A DNA stretch of 64,000 nucleotides from SZUA-309 sp965215995 (lineage in GTDB: Bacteria > Pseudomonadota > Gammaproteobacteria > Pseudomonadales > Azotimanducaceae): the NCBI GenBank assembly GCA_965215995.1, contig OZ244128.1:372001-436000 (forward strand), in the 5' to 3' direction. The notes beneath the pieces were generated by a model that was given only the letters and a program-made list of their open reading frames with translations, had not been told where the DNA came from and ran no database searches. Position numbers and translations under genes: made by a program. Below, one piece after another: positions 9,435 through 16,930 of this stretch. Numbering within the stretch: the stretch's first letter is position 1; each line of letters opens with the position of its first letter.

Positions 9435-10211
9435 GTGAAAGAAAAGACTACGACCGTCGGGTCGATATTGTTGAGTATTTTCGGAATCTGTATGGGCAGT
9501 GCGTTGTTGGCAGCAGAACCACCGCCACCACCCGCTATCGGAGAAACCTGGGCCTGCACCTACAAGGAGGGTAAGGACTTCGACGACAAGTTGAAGGCCC
9601 GTGACTACATGGTCACCCAGATCGAAAAGGCAGGGCTTACGAAAGTCCCCGGTTACCACATGACGCAGATCAAAGGTATGGCACCCGTGGATACGTTGTG
9701 GATGGATGTGCACCCCAGTCTGGAGGCATTCGGTGCCAACAGCGTAGCCTGGGACGACAGTGGTATTGGTGCCGGAGTGCAGGCCCGATTCGATGAGATC
9801 GAGGACTGCACTGCGGGATTGAGTGCCCTCAGGGCGATCCATCAGCAGGACGCAGGCAACGGAGGAGACGATGGCGAATCCCTTGTGGTGACTCTCGCGT
9901 GCAACTACAAAGAAGGGAAAGGACCTCAACAGATAGACGACCTGACAGACCATATGGGTGCCGTGATGGCAGGCATAGGGGCGGATGCTCCTGGCTTCTC
10001 GTTTCTTCGAACGCCGATTACCCGCGGAGCAGACTTTCCGGATCTGTTTCTTTCCTCGGTATTCGATGATATGGCCCACTGGACCAGGTATGTCGGGCAG
10101 TTAATTGGAACGGATGCTGGTCAGACCATGCGCAACCATATGGACATGGTCGTCGACTGCAACATCTCCATGTGGAGCTCACAGCAGGTCGTCACTCCGG
10201 ACGAGGAATAG
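9435..10211 (+). CDS. Secreted protein of unknown function with an internal tandem duplication
   Basis: This 258-residue protein uses a GTG start preceded by GCGAGGAG. Residues 1-27 form a signal peptide ending in LLAAE. The mature part contains two related halves. The first opens with a CTYKEGK motif at Cys41 and closes with EDC at Cys125; the second opens with CNYKEGK at Cys156 and closes with VDC at Cys242. The Cys-Cys spacings are nearly identical (84 and 86 residues), which suggests one disulfide per domain in the periplasm. I recognise no named family; a small alpha-beta-barrel domain is only a guess. It is followed by a strong hairpin and an MFS transporter gene in the same direction. 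Confidence 0.75.
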   Translation: MKEKTTTVGSILLSIFGICMGSALLAAEPPPPPAIGETWACTYKEGKDFDDKLKARDYMVTQIEKAGLTKVPGYHMTQIKGMAPVDTLWMDVHPSLEAFGANSVAWDDSGIGAGVQARFDEIEDCTAGLSALRAIHQQDAGNGGDDGESLVVTLACNYKEGKGPQQIDDLTDHMGAVMAGIGADAPGFSFLRTPITRGADFPDLFLSSVFDDMAHWTRYVGQLIGTDAGQTMRNHMDMVVDCNISMWSSQQVVTPDEE

Positions 10212-10235
10212 GCTTCCCGGGTCGGGGTGCGATCA

Positions 10236-10271
10236 GTGGGACTGCTACGAATCCGGTCGTAGTAGTCCCAC
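10236..10271 (+). terminator. Strong hairpin with 15-bp stem, probable terminator or attenuating element
   Basis: Arms at 10236-10250 and 10257-10271 pair along 15 positions with a single G-U wobble, enclosing a 6-nt loop (ATCCGG). No T-run follows, so it is not a textbook intrinsic terminator. It lies between the gene for the duplicated secreted protein and the MFS transporter, 82 bp before the preferred transporter start. It could end the first transcript, protect its 3' end, or regulate the second gene. Confidence 0.6.
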
Positions 10272-10352
10272 ACCATCGGGATCGCCTCGCGCTTGCGGTT
10301 TGGATCCCCGCCGGAGACACTCCGCTGCGCCATTCGTCGAGGAGGGGAACGA

Positions 10353-11672
10353 GTGCAGGCATTACGATCGCGGCTCGAGGCCAACCCGGGCTATCGCTGG
10401 TATGTAGTCGGCGTGCTCACCGCCGTCTATGCGTCGAGTCAGGTCGACCGCCAGATCATGGCCATCCTGCTCGAGCCGATAAAGATCGAGCTCGGTGCCA
10501 GCGATACGCAAATGGGATTCCTGGTCGGGCTCACCTTCGCCATCTTCTACGCGACCCTCGGCATGCCCATCGCAATGCTGGCCGACCGGACCAACCGGCG
10601 AAACATCATCACCGCGGCGATCTCCATCTGGTCCGCCATGACCGTGCTCTGTGGCTACGCGGCGAGCTTTTTTCAGCTGGCACTGGCGCGAATCGGTGTC
10701 GGCATCGGCGAAGCCGGCTCCACACCGCCTTCGCACTCGATCATCGCCGATCTGTTCCCGCCGGAGAGCCGCGGCACCGCCATGGGCGTGTTTGCTCTGG
10801 GTGTGAACATCGGCCTGTTGATCGCCTATCTCGCCGGTGGCTGGCTGTCCGAGAACTACGGCTGGCGAGCGACATTCATCATCGTCGGCGTGCCCGGATT
10901 GCTGATCGCCGCAATACTGTTCTTCACCGTGAAGGAACCGCGTCGGGGCGGCGCGGATGTGTCTGCCTCTCAACCGGCAGGACAACCTGCAGCGGATCCT
11001 TCTGCGCCGGGTTTCAGCACCGTGGCCCGGCATATGTGGCAGGTTCGATCGATCCGCCATCTCTGTCTGGGATCGGCGTTGGCTGGCTTCATCGGTTACG
11101 GCTTTGTGCTCTGGATGCCGTCTTTCCTCGTCCGATCGCATGGCCTCTCACCGACCGAAGTGGGGCTGATTCTCGCCCTGATGACTGGTGTGGTCGGTGC
11201 CATGGGCACCTTCACCGCGGGCAAGCTGACGGACGTGCTTTCCAGGCGGGACATCCGCTGGCGGACCTGGGTAGTAGCACTCGGCAAAGGCGGCTACGTG
11301 CCCTTTCTCGCTGCAGCGCTCTGGGTGGATGATCTGACCACCGCCTTGATCCTTTATCTCATTCCCGCTTTCTTCGGCGGTTTCTATCTGGCCCCGACCT
11401 TCTCACTGATTCAAAGCCTGGTCTCTCTGCGCATGCGGGCGCTGGCTTCAAGTATCACTCTGTTTGTGTTGAACATCATCGGCATGGGCTTCGGGCCACA
11501 GCTGGTCGGAATCCTCAGCGATTTCTTCGCGCCTGAGTATGGCCAGCACTCACTGCGGATGGCGCTGATCGTGCTGAGCTTTCTGAACCTCTGGTGCGCG
11601 TATCACTACTTCACAGCCGGGCGGACGCTGTCTGCGGATATCGCGGCTCAGGGAAGCCGTCAGGGCCCATAG
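10353..11672 (+). CDS. MFS transporter
   Basis: The preferred start is the GTG at 10353 because a strong GGAGGGG ribosome-binding site lies 5 bp upstream; the frame is open further upstream to a TTG at 10293. The protein is about 439 residues with 12 predicted membrane segments. A motif-A-like loop between TM2 and TM3 (GMPIAMLADRTNRR) is present, as well as an early GEAGSTPPSHSIIADLFP segment typical of the spinster-like/hexuronate-type MFS group. A membrane-associated carrier for an organic acid or lipid-like compound is plausible. The actual substrate is unknown. Confidence 0.88.
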   Translation: MQALRSRLEANPGYRWYVVGVLTAVYASSQVDRQIMAILLEPIKIELGASDTQMGFLVGLTFAIFYATLGMPIAMLADRTNRRNIITAAISIWSAMTVLCGYAASFFQLALARIGVGIGEAGSTPPSHSIIADLFPPESRGTAMGVFALGVNIGLLIAYLAGGWLSENYGWRATFIIVGVPGLLIAAILFFTVKEPRRGGADVSASQPAGQPAADPSAPGFSTVARHMWQVRSIRHLCLGSALAGFIGYGFVLWMPSFLVRSHGLSPTEVGLILALMTGVVGAMGTFTAGKLTDVLSRRDIRWRTWVVALGKGGYVPFLAAALWVDDLTTALILYLIPAFFGGFYLAPTFSLIQSLVSLRMRALASSITLFVLNIIGMGFGPQLVGILSDFFAPEYGQHSLRMALIVLSFLNLWCAYHYFTAGRTLSADIAAQGSRQGP

Positions 11673-11747
11673 ACTGCTACGAAGCTCAGCCTTGCTCGGG
11701 TTCCCGAGCGCCACTTGGCGGTTCAGTCCATGTTTCTAATATATTCC

Positions 11748-11780
11748 TTGACAGAAATATTTCTATATAGCTATATTTCT
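11748..11780 (+). promoter_or_regulatory. Promoter with overlapping palindromic operator for the arsR-type regulator gene
   Basis: A consensus -35 (TTGACA, 11748-11753) is followed after 18 bp by a -10-like TATATT (11772-11777). An AT-rich palindrome covers the same interval: outer arms AGAAATAT (11753-11760) and ATATTTCT (11773-11780) are perfect, and the centre CTATATAG (11763-11770) is itself palindromic. A dimeric ArsR protein bound here would block RNA polymerase, so autorepression of the next gene is the natural reading. The block contrasts with the GC-rich surroundings. Confidence 0.75.
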
Positions 11781-11806
11781 CTGAAGAAACATCCCAGGCC
11801 AACAGA

Positions 11807-12112
11807 GTGGACACGTTCGCAGCCATTGTTGAACCCAATCGGCGCTTGATGCTCGAAACGATGCGCCTCCATCCGTGCACCGTGAGCGCACTCGTCGAAG
11901 TGACCGGATTGAGCCAACCGGCAGTTTCGAAACATCTCAAGGTGCTGAAAGAAACCAACCTCGTAGTCGTCCGACCAGATGGCCAGAAGCGGTGGTATGA
12001 GCTGAATGCGCAGCCTTTGAAAGAAGTCGACGAGTTCCTGGAGCCGTACCGCCAGTTTCTGAGCGCCAAACTCGACCGCCTCGAACGACATCTCGACCAG
12101 ATGGACCAGTAG
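11807..12112 (+). CDS. ArsR-family winged-helix transcriptional regulator
   Basis: This 101-residue protein has a GTG start and the ArsR helix-turn-helix in the middle (VTGLSQPAVSKHLKVLKETN), followed by the wing (VVVRPDGQKRWYELN). No cysteine-rich metal site is seen, so it belongs to the non-metal group usually paired with SRPBCC/AHSA1 proteins. The gene for just such a protein starts 11 bp downstream. The palindromic promoter at 11748-11780 is the likely operator. What signal it senses is not evident. Confidence 0.9.
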   Translation: MDTFAAIVEPNRRLMLETMRLHPCTVSALVEVTGLSQPAVSKHLKVLKETNLVVVRPDGQKRWYELNAQPLKEVDEFLEPYRQFLSAKLDRLERHLDQMDQ

Positions 12113-12123
12113 GAAGCAACCTG

Positions 12124-12693
12124 ATGACAACGCTCAAAGCAAATCTCGATGCCGAACGTCTTGGAGTCTATGGATCCGACGATACCGGCAACACGACCAT
12201 CACCTATACCAGGATGCTGAATCACCCGATCGAGAAGGTCTGGCGCGCGATTACAGTGGAAGAGCACAGGGCAGCCTGGTTTCCGGAGTTGAACCTGACC
12301 ACGGCCGTCGGCGGAGACGCCGTGGTGAATTTCAGCGGCTCAGAGTGTCCACCACCTGAGGACAACCCGAGCGATGTTTACCACTGCCGGGTGACCCGCT
12401 TTGAACCACCAAACCTGCTGGAGTACATCGGGCCTCGCGAACATCACAGGTTTGAGCTCGTGCCGACAGGCACCGGTTGCCAGCTCACGTTCCTGGCCAT
12501 GCTGCCCGATGCGTCCACATTCGATGACGACGACCAGACCATTCAATCACGGTATAGCGTTGCTTGCGGTTGGCACTACAAGCTGGATGAAATGGAATGG
12601 TGTCTAGATGGGATTCCGTTCGAAGATGAAGGCTACGCAGGGCCAATCAAGACCGAGTACTACTTCGCCTATCGAAAACTGGACAGAAAGTAG
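12124..12693 (+). CDS. SRPBCC (AHSA1/START-like) domain protein
   Basis: This 189-residue protein shows the AHSA1-type opening (ITYTRMLNHPIEKVWRAIT) and the strand pattern around LLEYIGPREHHRFELVPTGTGCQLTF. This helix-grip fold binds hydrophobic ligands. It sits 11 bp after the arsR-type gene with a good ribosome-binding site (AGGAAG) and is almost certainly co-transcribed and autoregulated with it. ArsR-AHSA1 pairs are common in bacteria but their physiological ligand is mostly unknown. Confidence 0.85.
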   Translation: MTTLKANLDAERLGVYGSDDTGNTTITYTRMLNHPIEKVWRAITVEEHRAAWFPELNLTTAVGGDAVVNFSGSECPPPEDNPSDVYHCRVTRFEPPNLLEYIGPREHHRFELVPTGTGCQLTFLAMLPDASTFDDDDQTIQSRYSVACGWHYKLDEMEWCLDGIPFEDEGYAGPIKTEYYFAYRKLDRK

Positions 12694-12740
12694 TGGCTGG
12701 AGCATCGTGGGTTGTCGCCCTGGTTACTGAGCCGAGGAGT

Positions 12741-13172
12741 ATGGGAAAGACACATCTGCTGTTCCTGATTGGACTGCTCGCTGGGTGCGACATGATCCCG
12801 TTCTCCGGTGGCGGGCTCTCCGGAAACCTAACGGAGCCACCCATGGACTGGACCGAGGTTGCCAGCGCCGAAGTCATCGAGCTGGAAACAAATCCTGCGG
12901 ATCCATACTCAGTAAAGCTCTGGATCATCGGCATGGGTCCAAACCTGTACGTGCACGCAGGCGCCAATCGGGCCACCTGGGTGGAACACATCGAGCAGGA
13001 CGCGAACGTGCGTCTGCTCATCGAAGCGTCGTTGTATGAGCTGAGCGCTGTTCGGGTCGAGAACGCGGAAGAATTTGCCGCTTTCGCGGACCTCTACGAG
13101 GTGAAGTACGGCAATCGGCCCCGTAACGAGAATGTCACCGAAGCCTATCTGTTCAGACTCCTGCCCCGCTGA
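12741..13172 (+). CDS. Small lipoprotein of unknown function
   Basis: The start is placed at the ATG at 12741, preceded by GAGGAG and opening a lipoprotein signal (MGKTHLLFLIGLLAGC). The frame is open to a GTG at 12693 that overlaps the previous stop. After the lipobox cysteine at position 16 the mature protein has about 128 residues. It includes the region VKLWIIGMGPNLYVHAGANR, which resembles the split-beta-barrel style of pyridoxamine-oxidase-like proteins acting on organic molecules, but this is a weak resemblance. It is probably membrane-anchored and in the same transcript as the arsR/SRPBCC pair. Confidence 0.7.
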   Translation: MGKTHLLFLIGLLAGCDMIPFSGGGLSGNLTEPPMDWTEVASAEVIELETNPADPYSVKLWIIGMGPNLYVHAGANRATWVEHIEQDANVRLLIEASLYELSAVRVENAEEFAAFADLYEVKYGNRPRNENVTEAYLFRLLPR

Positions 13173-13189
13173 CAGGAGAGATCGACCGG

Positions 13190-14326
13190 CTAGAACCCCA
13201 GAAGCCGGGCGTAACGATCCCTGTGGAACGCCTGGTTTCCGTATAGCGATTCCAGCACGCGGGCTCGCTTCAGGTAGAAGCCCGCGTCGAACTCGTCCGT
13301 CATGCCGATGCCGCCGTGAATCTGGATCAACTGGTTGGACATCTGGTGCAGGAAATCGCCGACCCGCGCCTTTGAGAGCGAGCAGAGCTGGGCCGTATCG
13401 TCGGCGCCCGCATCTATGGCCTGCAGGGCCGCTTCGGCACAGGACCGTGCCAGCTCCAGCTGGGTGAAGAGCTCAGCGGCACGGTGGCCGAGCGCCTGGA
13501 AGGAGCCGATGACCCGGCCGAACTGCTCACGGGTTTTCAGGTACTCGAGAGTCATGTCGAAGGCCTGAGCCGCGGTACCGAGCATCTCCGCACCAAGACC
13601 AGCACGGGCCCGGTCCAACACCTGATCGAGCAGAGTCCCGCCCTGATCTGCGTCACCCAGCAGAGCGTCCGCGCCGACTTCCACGCTGTCGAAGCTGACA
13701 TTCGCATAGCCACGGCTGTCGACCGTGGCCAGCCGTTCTTTCGTGATGCCCGCTGTGTCAGCCGCTACCAGGAACAGACTGATGCCATCCAGGGTTCCAG
13801 GCTGGCCGCTGGTGCGCGCAGCAACCACATAGCTGGTGGCAGACATGCCTTCCACTACGAAGGCCTTGTTGCCCGACAGCTTGTAGCCATCTCCGTGCTG
13901 CTCAGCAGTGAGGGCGGTGGCTGCCGGCGCATGCCGCGGGCCTTCGTCTACGGCCAGGGTCAGGATCTCAGAGCCATCCACCACTTTCGGCAACAGGCTC
14001 GACTTCTGTGCCTCGCTGCCCCCGAGCAGCACCGCGCTGGTGCCCACCAGAGCCGATGCATACAAAGGCGAGGCGGTGAGTTGCCGGCCCAGCTCCTCAA
14101 GCACTACCCCGAAAGTCAGGTACCCCAAATCCGAGCCACCGTAGGCTTCCGGCACCAGGATGCCCGTCCAGCCCATCTCCACCATGGCGCCCCAGGTGGC
14201 CGGGGTGAAACCGGTTTTCGCACCCGAATCACGCATTTCCCGGAACTTCTGCACCGGCGCTGCCTCTCTCGCCCAGGCGCTGGCCTGATCTTTGAGCATG
14301 GATTGTTCTTCTGTCAGTGCCGCCAT
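13190..14326 (-). CDS. Acyl-CoA dehydrogenase family protein (small partner)
   Basis: The start is the ATG at 14326 (MAALTEEQSMLKDQ), 4 bp after the stop of the upstream acyl-CoA dehydrogenase gene; the frame is open further but that would overlap its neighbour. The 378-residue protein has the three-domain acyl-CoA dehydrogenase layout with a C-terminal IQIHGGIGMTDEFDAGFYLKRA segment. Its middle flavin-contact region is less conserved than that of its partner at 14331-15539. Adjacent unequal pairs of this kind form alpha2beta2 heterotetramers in steroid side-chain oxidation in actinobacteria; the same assembly here is inferred. Confidence 0.88.
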   Translation of the reverse strand: MAALTEEQSMLKDQASAWAREAAPVQKFREMRDSGAKTGFTPATWGAMVEMGWTGILVPEAYGGSDLGYLTFGVVLEELGRQLTASPLYASALVGTSAVLLGGSEAQKSSLLPKVVDGSEILTLAVDEGPRHAPAATALTAEQHGDGYKLSGNKAFVVEGMSATSYVVAARTSGQPGTLDGISLFLVAADTAGITKERLATVDSRGYANVSFDSVEVGADALLGDADQGGTLLDQVLDRARAGLGAEMLGTAAQAFDMTLEYLKTREQFGRVIGSFQALGHRAAELFTQLELARSCAEAALQAIDAGADDTAQLCSLSKARVGDFLHQMSNQLIQIHGGIGMTDEFDAGFYLKRARVLESLYGNQAFHRDRYARLLGF

Positions 14327-14330
14327 GTGC

Positions 14331-15539
14331 TTAGCCCTTCTGCGTTGTCTCGGGCAGACCGAGAATATTCTTGGAAATGATGTTGTTCTGAACTTCGTAA
14401 GAGCCACCGTAAATAGACATGGCCTTGCCACCCAGCCATTCGCGAACCGTGCCAAGCTCCGTCTCAGTGAAGTTATCCCCCTCCCAGCCAAGGCCTTGGG
14501 CACCCATCAGCTCGACGGTCAACTCCGCCTTGGTCTGAGCCACCGTGGTGGCAGAGTTCTTGAGAATCGACGCCGCCGCAGTGACTTCTACATTGCCTTT
14601 GGCTTCGGCGGTGATTCTTGCGATGGTCAGTCCGTGGGCCTTCGCATCCATCAGGTGCCGGGTCAGGCGGGTCCGCAGATCGGCATCAGCCAGCGTGCCG
14701 TCCTCATTGGTACCCACGTATTCCTTAGCCATCTCCTGAATCGGCGTCGGCTTGGCACCGGAGGCAGCCGTGCGGCTGCCCGTCTGGCTCTGCCGCTCGT
14801 GCTGCAGCAGACGCTTCACCACCGTCCAGCCTTCGTTCAGCGGGCCAAGCAGATCCCGCTTCTCGGCGACCGCATCGTTGAAAAAGGTCTCGCAGAATGG
14901 CGATGCACCGGCAATCAGCTTGATCGGACGTGTTTCCACACCTTCCTGATCCATGGGCAGCATCACGAAGCTGATGCCATCCCGCTTCGGCTTGTCCGGA
15001 TCCGTACGCACTACCGCACCGCACCACTGGGAGATGTTGGCGCCGGAAGTCCAGATCTTCTGGCCGTTCAGAACGAAGTGATCGCCGTTGTCGACCGCCT
15101 TGGTAGAAAGCGAAGCGAGATCCGATCCCGCATTCGGCTCAGATAGCCCGAGACACCAGCGGATCTTGCCGCTGGCGATGCCGGGCAGGTGCCGCTCCTT
15201 CTGATCGTCCGTGCCGTAGTCGAGCAAGGTCGGACCCACCATGGTGATGCCCATGCCGGAGATCATGGAAATGTGATTGAAGGCACCCGCTGCGGCGAGC
15301 TCATCGTTGATGATCCGTGCGTGTGCTTGTGAGAGACCGCTACCGCCGTACTCCTTCGGCCAGGTGGGAGCGCCCCAGCCCTGGCTGGCCAGGCTGTCGC
15401 GCCATAGATCCATGTCCGCATCCAGGCTTGCCCGCTCTTCGGCTTCTATCCCAAGGCCCTTGCCTCGCAAGGACTCCGGAAAGTTCTCAGCAATCCACGC
15501 CCGCGCTTCCTCGCGAAACGCATTCAAATCATCAGTCAT
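14331..15539 (-). CDS. Acyl-CoA dehydrogenase (large partner)
   Basis: This 402-residue flavoprotein has a canonical FAD/substrate segment (LGLSEPNAGSDLASLSTKA) and a C-terminal YGGSYEVQNNIISKNILGLP segment typical of the FadE-type group acting on bulky acyl-CoAs. It introduces the alpha-beta double bond and passes electrons to ETF. The gene lies between an enoyl-CoA hydratase gene 84 bp upstream and the second acyl-CoA dehydrogenase gene 4 bp downstream, making a beta-oxidation operon. Confidence 0.9.
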   Translation of the reverse strand: MTDDLNAFREEARAWIAENFPESLRGKGLGIEAEERASLDADMDLWRDSLASQGWGAPTWPKEYGGSGLSQAHARIINDELAAAGAFNHISMISGMGITMVGPTLLDYGTDDQKERHLPGIASGKIRWCLGLSEPNAGSDLASLSTKAVDNGDHFVLNGQKIWTSGANISQWCGAVVRTDPDKPKRDGISFVMLPMDQEGVETRPIKLIAGASPFCETFFNDAVAEKRDLLGPLNEGWTVVKRLLQHERQSQTGSRTAASGAKPTPIQEMAKEYVGTNEDGTLADADLRTRLTRHLMDAKAHGLTIARITAEAKGNVEVTAAASILKNSATTVAQTKAELTVELMGAQGLGWEGDNFTETELGTVREWLGGKAMSIYGGSYEVQNNIISKNILGLPETTQKG

Positions 15540-15623
15540 AGCTTTGCTCTCGTTAGATCGTAGTCGGTTGATCTGTTTGTTGGTGAACGTGGGTGACGCT
15601 TTGCCGCTGGCAGCTCGCCAAAC

Positions 15624-16412
15624 TCATTCACCCGTGAATCTGGGTGGTCGTTTTTCGATGAAGGAAGCGAAGCCTTCCCTCGAGTCCTTGCTCGAGACCA
15701 GCAGGCGCTGGTTGGTCCACTCATACTCTGCGAAGGTCGCCTGATCCATGTCTGAAGACCGCTGCAACATTCGGCGCAGCAAGGTGTACGCAAGGGGCGG
15801 ACCATCCGCGATCATCCGTGCGTAGGTCGTGGCCTCTGTCATCAGGGCATCGTCCGGGACCACCCGATTGGCCAGCCCCCATTCGAGACAGGTCTCGGCA
15901 TCCAGCAGCTCACCCGAATACATCAGATCATATGCTTTGCCGATCCCAACCAGCTTCGGCAGCCAGTAGGCGGCGCCGTAGTCCGACGCCAATCCGCGAC
16001 GAATGAAGATGGATCCCATCCGCGCCGATTCACCCAGAATCCTGACGTCGCAGCAGGTGGCGATACCGAAGCCCGCGCCTACCGCGGCCCCGTTCACCGC
16101 TGCGATGATCGGCACCTCACAGTTGGAGAAAGCCTCCACCGATCTGGCCGAAGGGCCTCTCTGATCCAGACGGGCTTTTCGGCTGGACACCCCGACAGCA
16201 CGACCCCCGCCGCCAACAGCCGCCCCGGCACAGAAACCGCGGCCCTTGCCGGTGAGCAGCAGGACACGCACATCGTCGTCATTGCTCGCCCGCTCCAATG
16301 CATCGAAAAGCCCCCGACTTACACCTTCGCTGAGGGCATTCATGCTTTCGGGTTCGTTCAATGTTGCGGTCAGCACGCCATCATCGAGCTCGATCAGTAC
16401 GGAATCCGACAT
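15624..16412 (-). CDS. Enoyl-CoA hydratase/isomerase family protein
   Basis: This 262-residue crotonase-fold protein contains the oxyanion-hole stretches GKGRGFCAGAAVGGGG and NGAAVGAGFGIATCCDVRI. A GGGGAGAAGG ribosome-binding site precedes the ATG. It is the first gene of the minus-strand run leading into the two acyl-CoA dehydrogenases, and is divergent from the DUF35/thiolase pair across 98 bp. Hydration of a side-chain enoyl-CoA is likely, but the substrate is not determined. Confidence 0.88.
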   Translation of the reverse strand: MSDSVLIELDDGVLTATLNEPESMNALSEGVSRGLFDALERASNDDDVRVLLLTGKGRGFCAGAAVGGGGRAVGVSSRKARLDQRGPSARSVEAFSNCEVPIIAAVNGAAVGAGFGIATCCDVRILGESARMGSIFIRRGLASDYGAAYWLPKLVGIGKAYDLMYSGELLDAETCLEWGLANRVVPDDALMTEATTYARMIADGPPLAYTLLRRMLQRSSDMDQATFAEYEWTNQRLLVSSKDSREGFASFIEKRPPRFTGE

Positions 16413-16510
16413 CCTTCTCCCCAGGAAACTGAACGTAAATTCAACTCCCTACTTTAACTCGAATACGTCATACAATCGAACGATCAACCCTATCCGAAGG
16501 AGAGCTGCCC

Positions 16511-16930
16511 GTGGCAGATCGATCGAAAATACCCGTGCCCAGGCCAACACCGGAGACCGAACATTTCTGGGCAGGCGCCAGGGCCGGCCAGCTGAAACTG
16601 CAACGCTGCACTGAGTGCAGCAAGGTCTACTTCCCACCCAGGCCATTCTGCCCGAGCTGCATCTCACGGAACGTCGAGGTGTTCGATGCGTCCGGCAAAG
16701 GCACGCTGTACAGCTACGTGATCAACCACCGGGACCATCCCGCCCACGATGGCCCCTACTCCATTGCGGTGGTGGAGCTGGAAGAAGGACCGCGCATGAT
16801 GACCAACATCGTCAACTGCGCGCAAACACCGGACGTGCTGGTGCTGGATATGCCGGTGGAAGTCGTGTTCGAGTCGATCAGCGACGAGATCAGCCTGCCG
16901 TACTTTCAGCCGGAGGGAGCAGGCCAATGA
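16511..16930 (+). CDS. DUF35 (Zn-ribbon/OB-fold) protein, partner of a thiolase-like enzyme
   Basis: This 139-residue protein with a GTG start (AAGGAGA ribosome-binding site) has a rubredoxin-like zinc ribbon of pattern C-x2-C-x10-C-x2-C (CTEC then CPSC) near residues 37-54. An OB-fold region follows (GKGTLYSYVINH). Proteins of this family bind SCP-x/Ltp-type thiolase-fold enzymes and are needed for their activity. Its stop overlaps the start of the thiolase-like gene by ATGA, indicating translational coupling and a stoichiometric complex. Confidence 0.9.
   Translation: MADRSKIPVPRPTPETEHFWAGARAGQLKLQRCTECSKVYFPPRPFCPSCISRNVEVFDASGKGTLYSYVINHRDHPAHDGPYSIAVVELEEGPRMMTNIVNCAQTPDVLVLDMPVEVVFESISDEISLPYFQPEGAGQ

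Noticed and set aside
12693..12740. GTG at 12693 as start of the small lipoprotein
   Set aside because: It would place 16 residues before the lipoprotein signal and overlaps the previous gene; the ATG at 12741 has a good ribosome-binding site.
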